From: Bacteroidales bacterium
GTDB lineage: Bacteria; Bacteroidota; Bacteroidia; Bacteroidales; P3
DNA length: 6,667 bases
Assembly: GCA_017560705.1 (NCBI GenBank)
Contig: JAFZEK010000163.1
Span: forward strand, 1 to 6,667
Direction of reading: 5' to 3'
Shown here: in pieces, positions 1 through 6,300 of the stretch
Layout of the letters: every line of letters begins with the position of its first letter
Position numbering within the stretch: position 1 is the stretch's first letter
Position numbers and translations under genes: made by a program
Notes under the pieces: generated by a model
The model's input: only the letters and a program-made list of their open reading frames with translations
Told to the model about the DNA's origin: nothing
Database searches by the model: none

Positions 1-2
1 AC

Positions 3-101
3 GATTTTATATATGAAAGTCTAGATGATAAAGGGTACATTGACATCATAAAACATTCTACCAAACAAAAAGATTGCATTAAATTATATTTCTACCAATA
101 A
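3..101 (+). CDS. Possible C-terminal end of an unidentified protein (5' end outside window)
   Basis: A plus-strand frame is open from the left edge for 32 codons and stops at TAA (99-101). It encodes a hydrophilic stretch that looks like real protein: it begins DFIYESLDDKGYIDII, carries several Lys residues, and ends LYFYQ. The other two plus-strand frames stop within the first 25 bases. If real, this gene converges on yidD, which would explain the gene-free, hairpin-rich stretch between them. I do not recognise the family. The piece is short and AT-rich, so chance openness is possible. A minus-strand frame from an ATG at 79 is also open to the edge, but its translation is less protein-like. 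Confidence 0.4.
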   Translation, partial: DFIYESLDDKGYIDIIKHSTKQKDCIKLYFYQ

Positions 102-130
102 AAGCAAGAAAAAGCAGTTTTCAGAACAAA

Positions 131-237
131 AGGCACATAACTCAGGGTTCATAACTGCCATACTTAGGCATCAAAACCCGCATAGTTAGGGTAGCTAAAC
201 ATAGGGCTTATATATCACAACTTAGACATTGCCTAAA
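131..237. repeat. Cluster of degenerate palindromic repeats between convergent genes
   Basis: On the plus strand a short motif recurs: CATAACTCAGGG (136-147), CATAACTGCC (150-159), CATACTTAGGC (159-169), CATAGTTAGGG (181-191) and CATAGGGCTTA (200-210). The copies can fold: GGGTT (145-149) pairs with AACCC (175-179) around an inner TGCC (156-159) / GGCA (167-170) stem, and ACCC (176-179) can alternatively pair with GGGT (189-192). ACTTAGGCAT (162-171) has a near copy, ACTTAGACAT, at 220-229. No coding frame is evident. Such palindromic clusters are often REP-like elements or two-way terminators between convergent genes. Assigning this one to a named family is inference, since I only see weak, diverged copies. 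Confidence 0.4.
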
Positions 238-257
238 AAATTTTCCCTCTTTAGGGC
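231..257 (-). terminator. Weak terminator-like hairpin overlapping the yidD stop codon
   Basis: Read on the minus strand, the end of yidD forms CCCT-AAAG-AGGG (256-245), a 4-bp stem with a 4-base loop. It is followed by AAAA and then six T (240-235). The TAA stop codon spans the base of the stem and the loop. An alternative fold pairs GCC(C)TAAA with TTTAGGC over 257-231. Both stems are short and the T-run is offset by four A, so this is at best a weak intrinsic terminator. The palindromic repeats just beyond may add to it. Confidence 0.3.
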
Positions 258-475
258 ACAGGGTCATACCCACTACCACCCCAAGGGTTGCAACGCAATA
301 TTCTTTTTATCGTAAGCCACAAACCTTTCAGAGGACCATGTTTTCTTAATGCTTCTATAGCATATTGACTGCATGTAGGGGTAAACCTACAGCTTGGTGG
401 AGTGTATGGCGATATACATATTTGGTAAAACCTCACCAAACCTATCATTATTGTCAGCAAAAGTTTCTTTATCAT
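251..475 (-). CDS. yidD: Membrane protein insertion efficiency factor YidD
   Basis: This 74-residue protein carries the full YidD signature. After a short hydrophobic N-terminal helix (about residues 3-18) comes [19 protein letters not shown] with Cys20, Cys29 and Cys35. Next is a Ser-Gln-Tyr-Ala motif followed by [14 protein letters not shown], then [14 protein letters not shown] with Cys62. Length and motif order are normal for the family. YidD is a small protein at the inner face of the cytoplasmic membrane that helps membrane-protein insertion, probably with YidC. Its ATG overlaps the rnpA stop as ATGA (475-472), and an in-frame TGA sits at 479-481, so the start is fixed and translation is probably coupled to rnpA. 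In the Bacteroidales I recall, tyrS commonly follows; here the minus-strand operon seems to end instead. Confidence 0.96.
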   Translation of the reverse strand: MIKKLLLTIMIGLVRFYQICISPYTPPSCRFTPTCSQYAIEALRKHGPLKGLWLTIKRILRCNPWGGSGYDPVP

Positions 476-945
476 AGTTCAGTATTTTCTGTTTTGTTCA
501 TATCGTCATCGAGGTTGTTGGCAGCTGTAACAGGGGGTGCTAGTTTTTTATTAATATCAGCGTTCAAAGAATCCAGCATTTTCTTATATTTCATCTGCAT
601 TGCGTGGAAAGACTTTCTTTTGTCGTGGATGTAGTTTATGGACAAGAGAATATTGCAGTTGTTAGCTTCAAGCACCTCCACTAGTTCTTTTTTATTCAGC
701 CTGTAGCATTCTCTTATCACACGCTTAATAAAGTTTCTGTCCACCGCATTTTTGAACTTTTTCTTGCTAGTACTTATCAACACCTGACACTTAACACCTT
801 TAGGCAGGGGCATAGAAGTGGAATCACAAACACACCAATAAATACTAAAGGGGTATATTATCATTCTATTTTTGCTATGAAAAAGATGTTCAATATACCT
901 CTCTTTACAAAGTTTTTCGTTCTTTCCAAATGTGTATTGTTTCAT
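472..945 (-). CDS. rnpA: Ribonuclease P protein component (RnpA)
   Basis: RnpA is the small basic protein that binds the RNase P RNA and helps it cleave the 5' leader from precursor tRNAs. The central signature is clear at residues 61-82: a Lys cluster, [17 protein letters not shown], then CYR, matching the family pattern of an AVxRNxxKR helix. The N-terminal region ([18 protein letters not shown]) matches the usual opening helix. At 157 residues it is longer than many bacterial RnpA (about 110-130). The excess includes a C-terminal tail, from about residue 134, that turns acidic and Asn-rich. The start is fixed by three consecutive in-frame TAA codons at 961-969, five codons upstream. No convincing Shine-Dalgarno is present. 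It overlaps yidD by four bases. Confidence 0.95.
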   Translation of the reverse strand: MKQYTFGKNEKLCKERYIEHLFHSKNRMIIYPFSIYWCVCDSTSMPLPKGVKCQVLISTSKKKFKNAVDRNFIKRVIRECYRLNKKELVEVLEANNCNILLSINYIHDKRKSFHAMQMKYKKMLDSLNADINKKLAPPVTAANNLDDDMNKTENTEL

Positions 946-979
946 TATCTGTTTCAGCAGTTATTATTATCAACACCTT

Positions 980-1066
980 CTAATAACAAAGCGGACAAAT
1001 ATCTTCCCTATAAAGAGTCGCAAGCAATATAATTTCACCCAACAACAGAAAAGAAATATATTTCAT
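980..1066 (-). CDS. Doubtful 28-codon hydrophobic ORF ending in a CPLC motif
   Basis: From ATG (1066) to TAG (982-980) the minus strand encodes MKYISFLLLGEIILLATLYR followed by EDICPLCY. This gives one hydrophobic segment (about residues 4-19) with a charged patch and a CxxC pair at the very end. It lies 34 bases upstream of rnpA on the same strand. It could be a tiny membrane peptide, a leader peptide, a remnant of a larger gene, or chance in AT-rich DNA. The pattern is more orderly than random, but nothing beyond the reading frame supports expression, and I do not recognise a family. Confidence 0.15.
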   Translation of the reverse strand: MKYISFLLLGEIILLATLYREDICPLCY

Positions 1067-1079
1067 CCGCTTTTGTTCA

Positions 1080-1118
1080 GCAATTAACCCCACGTATAAT
1101 TGCCTTTATATTTTTTTT
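1080..1118 (+). terminator. Hairpin followed by T-run (plus-strand terminator-like)
   Basis: GCAATTA (1080-1086) and TAATTGC (1097-1103) form a perfect 7-bp stem with a 10-base loop. After CTTTATA comes a run of eight T (1111-1118). The plus-strand orientation resembles an intrinsic terminator, but the stem is AT-rich, the T-run starts seven bases late, and no plus-strand gene lies upstream. It may instead be a structure in the 5' leader of the rnpA transcript, or help block antisense transcription. Confidence 0.25.
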
Positions 1119-1156
1119 GCAGCCCACAAAAGGGAGCTGTAAGTGTAGTCAATCTT

Positions 1157-1300
1157 TTTAGGCAACTTCTAAAAAATTCCATGTTCTAGAAAATTAAATT
1201 GATTGCAGAAAGAACTTTTGCGTTGTTACGTTTTTTACCGAAATCTTTCTAGTAAAAATTCTCAAATCACTTGCAAAGCAAATTTTAGAAGTTGCCTTTA
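1157..1300. mobile_element. MITE-like element: 14-bp terminal inverted repeats, possible 4-bp target duplication
   Basis: GGCAACTTCTAAAA (1161-1174) and its exact reverse complement TTTTAGAAGTTGCC (1283-1296) bound a 136-bp interval. Both ends are flanked by TTTA in the same orientation (1157-1160 and 1297-1300), as a target-site duplication would be. The interval has no credible ORF. It has inner inverted partners: TTTCTAG (1246-1252) against CTAGAAA (1186-1192), and TTGC-AAA-GCAA near 1271-1281. It sits 14 bases past the hemD stop, in a gap I recall as much shorter in related operons. Against this, TTTA is common in such DNA, and a related sequence (TTTTTAGGCAATGTCTAAG, minus strand near 239-221) keeps part of the flank. 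A long-stem transcript structure at the hemD 3' end is the alternative. Confidence 0.35.
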
Positions 1301-1310
1301 TTTATATCTA

Positions 1311-2303
1311 CTAATTGTTTTCAGCATTTTGAGCAGTAGGATTATTAGCAGCTTCAGCGGCGGCGGCAGCAGCTTTTTCAGCTTCTTTTCTTGCTTTTTC
1401 TTCAGCTCTCAACCGACGACGTTCAGCAGCTTTAGCTTTCTTTTCTTCCATCAAAGCTTTGTATTTTGCTTTGCTTTGGAACACGCTCTTCGTTTTCTTA
1501 GTAGTAGTTTTTTTACTAGCTTTTTTCAACGAAGTAGGTTTAGTAACCATTACAGCTTCTTGTTCCTTACCAAGCAAGTAGTTTTCGATAGCAGTCACCA
1601 TCGATGGAGCTACCTTTGTAGGAGCTAAAATCTTAGTTTTTATTCCAGCGGCATTAAGTGCAGCATGAGTAGACACACCAAATGCAGCTACTACAATTTT
1701 TTCTCCCTTAAACTCAGGATAGTTTTCTACCACCGAGCGAACCCCCATCGGACTGAAAAGCACCACCATATCATATTTCTTCAAATCGTAGTCTTTCAAA
1801 TCCTTGCTTACGCTCTTATACATAGTAGCTTTGCTATACTTGAACTTAGCTTTATCCAAAAGCTTAGTGTACTCAGTTTGTTTTTCATCACTACAAGGGA
1901 AAAGGAATTTTTCCTCTTTGTGCTTCATCATAATATCCACGAGTTCGGAAAAATATTGCTGTCCGAAGAATATTTTTCTCTTTCTGTACTGGATATAGTT
2001 TTGCAAGTACAACGCTATAGTTTCAGTACTGCAAAAGTATTTCATCGTTTCGGGAATATTTTCTCTGAGTTCTTTAGCCAATCTAAAGAAATGGTCCACC
2101 GAGTTCTTAGAATTGAATATTACTGCGGTATAATCTTTTAAATGTATTCTACTCTTCCTAAAGTCGGAAGCTTCTACCCCTACTAAGTCAAAAAATTTAT
2201 AGAAAGTAAGGTTGCACCCGTATTTTTCTATCAACTTATAGTACGGACTTTTGTCCAAAGCAGCAGGTTCTGGCTGAGAAATCAGAATATTTTTTATCTT
2301 CAT
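1311..2303 (-). CDS. hemD: Uroporphyrinogen-III synthase (HemD)-like protein with basic Ala-rich tail
   Basis: HemD closes hydroxymethylbilane to uroporphyrinogen III in tetrapyrrole synthesis, in the cytoplasm. Residues 1-245 fit the two-domain HemD fold. The main matches are YTAVIFNSKNSV near 58-69 (family pattern FTSxNAV), VVLFSPMGVRSVV near 180-192 (FTSpxxV), and AAFGVSTHAALNAAGIKTKI near 206-225 (iGxxTAxaL...G). The middle segment FCSTETIALYL (90-100) lacks the usual Gly, so the protein is divergent and its activity is not assured. Residues about 255-330 are an added tail: a Lys/Thr cluster, a long charged Lys/Arg/Glu/Ala stretch likely to be helical, six consecutive Ala (311-316) and an Asn-rich end. 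An in-frame TAG directly precedes the ATG, fixing the start. The DUF4271 gene ends 34 bases upstream, implying co-transcription. Confidence 0.75.
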   Translation of the reverse strand: MKIKNILISQPEPAALDKSPYYKLIEKYGCNLTFYKFFDLVGVEASDFRKSRIHLKDYTAVIFNSKNSVDHFFRLAKELRENIPETMKYFCSTETIALYLQNYIQYRKRKIFFGQQYFSELVDIMMKHKEEKFLFPCSDEKQTEYTKLLDKAKFKYSKATMYKSVSKDLKDYDLKKYDMVVLFSPMGVRSVVENYPEFKGEKIVVAAFGVSTHAALNAAGIKTKILAPTKVAPSMVTAIENYLLGKEQEAVMVTKPTSLKKASKKTTTKKTKSVFQSKAKYKALMEEKKAKAAERRRLRAEEKARKEAEKAAAAAAEAANNPTAQNAENN

Positions 2304-2337
2304 CTATTTGTTTTATTATTACCTAGCTCTCTTAATA

Positions 2338-3381
2338 TCAAACCGTTATTAGCTTTATCAGCACTAAAAACGGTACAGTTTCCAGGATGCAAAGATAATA
2401 AAATAAATTGAATTGAGAAAATTTGGATTCGTACAACACCATCATAAGCCCTCTCGAAAGCCTTATACATATCACTACAGACAACAATATAATAAGAAAA
2501 CTAATAGCAAAATTCATATATACACCAGCAGTGTAGAATAAGAAAAAGACAGATGGCAACAGAATCATCGTTTCTAAGGAATAAAAACAAATATTATTCA
2601 GCAGATATGATTTTATACCTCTATATTGGAAAACATTTGCTAAAAACAACGCTACACCTTGTTTTAGGAGTACAAACACCCCTGTTCCCAACAGCAATAT
2701 GACATAATTTAAAAAGTCATTGTCATAAAACAAACTTATACCGTAATGTTTCAGCACACCATAGGCGAACAACGAAAACAGCACACAAAACGAAAATAGC
2801 AATGGAAAATTAATAATCTCAGTAAGCACATTCCCTTGATGGAAAAGCAAATTCATCTTGCGTCTACCAAAACACCCTGCCAATATTTGGGTGATACGTT
2901 GTCTCCACGAATTGAACAGCCAACCTACAGACATAACTATTGTGAGCAAGAAAATAAATATCCACACAGAGTCGCCTTCAAAGTTTCTTTTATACTCCAT
3001 AAAAGACTGACGAGGTTGCTCATGATTGGTGAACAAACTTTTACGAGAATGAGCAGGAACATGAACAGCAGCAAACACCGAGTCGATGTCTATCATATCA
3101 CTTTTTTTAATGGAACGCACCGAATCTGCCAACGTAAAGGGAGAATCATCTTGAGCCAACACTACTATAGGATACGAATAGTCGTAGGGTTTAAAACTAT
3201 AATAAAAGACAGGAGCAGAAGCTACAGAGTCTTCAACTACCAAACTATCCGTATGTGTAACACTAGCTTCAATATCTTTTTTTGTTGTATCTAAATTTAT
3301 CTGTTCCTTAGGTACAACATTCACAGTATGCACCACCGAATCAGGTTGCTGAATCATTATTATATCTTTATCCATTTGCAT
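2338..3381 (-). CDS. DUF4271 family integral membrane protein
   Basis: This 347-residue protein has a hydrophilic N-terminal part of about 138 residues, rich in Ser, Asp and Val (several Asp-Ser-Val/Leu pairs), followed by a membrane domain. Six hydrophobic spans are visible at roughly 139-157, 192-212, 224-248, 270-288, 290-307 and 326-345. A basic cytoplasmic-type loop (WRQRI, FGRRK) follows span 1. The arrangement, and the position directly before a hemD-like gene, match what I recall of DUF4271 proteins in Bacteroidota; their function is unknown. No signal peptide is seen. Two starts are possible, ATG at 3381 or at 3375 (two codons in). The preceding protease gene stops six bases upstream in the same frame, so re-initiation or translational coupling is likely. 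A transport or tetrapyrrole-related role would be guesswork. Confidence 0.8.
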   Translation of the reverse strand: MQMDKDIIMIQQPDSVVHTVNVVPKEQINLDTTKKDIEASVTHTDSLVVEDSVASAPVFYYSFKPYDYSYPIVVLAQDDSPFTLADSVRSIKKSDMIDIDSVFAAVHVPAHSRKSLFTNHEQPRQSFMEYKRNFEGDSVWIFIFLLTIVMSVGWLFNSWRQRITQILAGCFGRRKMNLLFHQGNVLTEIINFPLLFSFCVLFSLFAYGVLKHYGISLFYDNDFLNYVILLLGTGVFVLLKQGVALFLANVFQYRGIKSYLLNNICFYSLETMILLPSVFFLFYTAGVYMNFAISFLIILLSVVICIRLSRGLMMVLYESKFSQFNLFYYLCILETVPFLVLIKLITV

Positions 3382-3387
3382 CTTCGT

Positions 3388-6300
3388 TTACTTTATTATC
3401 AATAACTTCAATATCTTATTCCCTTTTGGGGTTTTAATCTGTAAAGCATAAGCACCTGCTTTGTAGTCCTTAACAGAGAGTGTATAATCTCTACTAAATG
3501 TAAATTCTTCCACTTTTGCACTTCTCATATCATATACCGCCACATTTATATCGCCACCTATCAACGATTTAAAGAACACAAAATCTTTCGTTGGATTAGG
3601 GTACACTTGCACATCATCGCAACATACAATATCCGTAGATATACCCAACAAAGTATCATCATTTGGCACTGTAGGTTTTTTAAAAACCGACAGAGGCAAA
3701 GTTAAATCATCTATCCACGCTGCATCGTCTCCACTGTTGGTTTCATCATCTTTTTCATAAATCCACATAAGCGTGTGATTACCTTTGTGCAACATGGTTT
3801 TGTATTGTTTCCAATCCATTCTTCCTGACCAGTTAGATACCTTTTCACCATCTATCCAAAATGAAAGAATGTCATAGTTTGCTTCCGTCGAAGTCTTCAC
3901 ATAAAAAGAAAGACTATCATCCACCAATGTTGTAACACACAAAGTCAACACCGACTTTTTCCGTCCTAATATTGTCCCCGATTTTGCAGAATAACGTCCT
4001 TCATATACATTGGCAGTATTTGTTTCTATCACCCACGGATATACAGCCGTAGTATCCCATTCCAAGAAAGTAAAATCACCCGTTTCAAATGTTTCTACCA
4101 CATTACCTACAGGATAATAAAACATTGTTTTTTCATACATTCCACGTTCTTTCAGCCCAATCTTCACAGCAAGAACACCCTCTGCTACAGACGATATTTT
4201 CAGCATAAAAGGCACTGTTATTGTATCCCCTACTTCAAAAATAGAATCTACAAACACAGCATCCGACAACAGTTCCGCATTGGTATCCACAGCAAGCGAC
4301 ACCTCAAACACTCCATCCATATATCTACCTTTGTTCACAATAGGTACTTCGTATGTATATACCGAATCTTTTTCCAAACACCTTACCACTCCGCCATCAA
4401 GCGTATACTTAAACTCTGCAACACCTATCTCTAACTGTGGTGCTGCTACCATCTTACTCAATGTTTTGGCAGATAATACCAAAACACTATCTTTTACCTC
4501 CAACTCCAAAGTGTATACATCAAAGTTTTTAGCAGAGCTGTCTATAATCACCTTTCCTAGCCTACCATAATAAGTTTCTCCATGTTGCAACGTATCGGGT
4601 AATAGCAAACCTCTTACACCATCTGAACTACTGCCATTATGTCTTATAATAACTTCCAAGCCTTCGAGAGTTTCTGTTCCGACATTCAGTAAACCACCAA
4701 ACACATTTACATGCTGATTGGGCATAAACACTTCCAACACATTACCCATAGTGTCTACAAAAAACACATCACTAAACACCACTCTCTTACCCTCAAATGA
4801 CACAACCTCCAAGGTGTCAATAAAAGGAATACGATATTGAGCAGTAGCTGTAAGCAATAGTTTTGAAGACAAGATAGGATTATCAAGATGTATTGTACCC
4901 CTACCATCTTCATCAAGAACAGCAACACCAGCAAGATTAGAATTATCATACAAAGCTACGTATGCACCAGATTCACCTTCTATATTCACAACCATATCGC
5001 CAAACCTCACACTGTCCGTTATTCTTATTCTCAAAGAGTCGGGTATACCTATATATGGCATCAGCGATGGGTCACCCAAAACATTATATATTTCCCAATA
5101 ATAGTTTTCGTATGGCGAACCACTCTCTGCAACAGACATATTACCAGCCTGAACCATCTGAGCAATATTTACAACATAGTCCGACGAACTTTCTTCTCTA
5201 GCATGGAACAACCTATCAAAAGCACCAAGAATAGATTCATTATACTCAGGCGACAAGGAAAAAGGATATTTAGCACCCATACTCCAATAATAATCTTCAT
5301 CCCAAAGAGTTTCATTAGCAGCACCTACAATGCCCACTGCCCCTGCATTTGGTTTACGCAACAAAGTTTCAGCAAAACACTCACCTATAGTATAGTTGCT
5401 AGATTTGCAGCAGTTGTTCACCATAAAGGAGTAATTACCTCTTTGTGAAAAAGTATCCAACTCTAACTTAGCAATATTAGGATACATCCAGCCTGCCGCC
5501 GTACAATGTCCCGAATAACTTACAAATCCAGGATTACTAGACAAATGTGATAATATATTATCTTTATTATCATACGAAGCAGGATTGTAAAAACAAGTAG
5601 TATCCATACCAAACCATTCCACCAACTCACTCTTCAAATAGTTCAGTTGTCCGTTGGTTACAGTAGGTGCTGGAGCACGAGTTTCTCTCCCTGCCACTAG
5701 CAAAGCCTTATCTAAATTACTTTTGTCGGACATATTATATTGCTCATATTCTATGGTTTTTCTCACTACATTAGCAAGTTCGTCCACATTAGTAACAGAC
5801 ATTCTACCATAAAGTAATTCGGGATATATATCTCCTGTATATTCCGCATAATATAAATCCGTGGCATGGGTAGCACCACCAGGAATTTTGTATCTACCTA
5901 TAAAAGATTGAATATGCTCCACATCGCCAACTATCAAAAGAAAAGTAGGTGCAGGATTTAGCGGTGTTCTGCTGTTATACAGTCTTGCTAAATAAGAACG
6001 AATGCTATCTCTATTATAATCGTAGGGTGGATAATATTCTATCATTTCGAAGCCCTGCTGTGTTTTCCACTCTATAAAAGGCTGTAACGCCTCACGGAAA
6101 GAATCCCTAGCCACTACTACATACTTCATTGGAACACTTTGTTCAGCCATTGAAGCAAATATATTAGAATAGGACTTTGCATTAACTACCGATGATGACA
6201 ATACACTATAGTATGGCGACACAGTAGAACGCATATTGAACAACATATCTGTTTCATTCTTCACCTCAAAAGTTATCTTCGCCGACACAGTAGTGTGCAC

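Larger units (their letters stand above)
946..1310. other. 365-base gene-free stretch between hemD-like gene and rnpA
   Basis: This stretch holds a MITE-like inverted-repeat element (1161-1296), a 7-bp hairpin with a T-run (1080-1118), and a second hairpin at 1120-1139. In the second hairpin, CAGC-CC pairs with GG-GCTG around a one-base bulge. There is also a 28-codon ORF of doubtful reality (1066-980). TTGCCTTTAT occurs twice in direct orientation (1101-1110 and 1293-1302). I looked on the minus strand for the Bacteroidota promoter pattern (TTTG, about 20 bases, TAnnTTTG) and found only poor matches. No tRNA or recognisable small RNA was seen. A promoter for rnpA-yidD is expected here, but I cannot place it. 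Confidence 0.6.

Noticed and set aside
1..79. Minus-strand frame from ATG at 79 open to the left edge
   Set aside because: It is short and its composition (Cys/Met/Ser-rich) is less protein-like than the plus-strand frame over the same bases; it cannot be excluded without more sequence.
365..634. 89-codon plus-strand ORF opposite yidD and rnpA
   Set aside because: Both opposite-strand genes are strongly supported by conserved motifs.
946..1160. Bacteroidota-type promoter (TTTG about 20 bases before TAnnTTTG) for rnpA
   Set aside because: Only partial matches were found (for example TATATTGC near 1030), without a properly spaced upstream box.
1203..1628. 141-codon plus-strand ORF rich in Ser and Phe
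   Set aside because: It is antisense to the low-complexity HemD tail; the Ser/Phe bias mirrors Ala/Lys/Glu codons.
1665..2141. 158-codon and 64-codon plus-strand ORFs opposite hemD
   Set aside because: They are antisense shadows of the HemD core, with no recognisable motif.
2836..3294. 152-codon plus-strand ORF opposite the DUF4271 gene
   Set aside because: It is antisense to the N-terminal part and first spans of DUF4271, with no motif and unordered composition.
4755..4949. 64-codon very hydrophobic minus-strand ORF
   Set aside because: It is an alternative frame inside the protease gene; the Ile/Leu richness comes from the shifted reading of AT-rich codons.
4888..5448. 186-codon plus-strand ORF opposite the protease gene (also shorter ones at 4280-4570 and 4962-5201)
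   Set aside because: They lie wholly antisense to the conserved C25 catalytic and following domains, and their translations show no domain or sensible composition.
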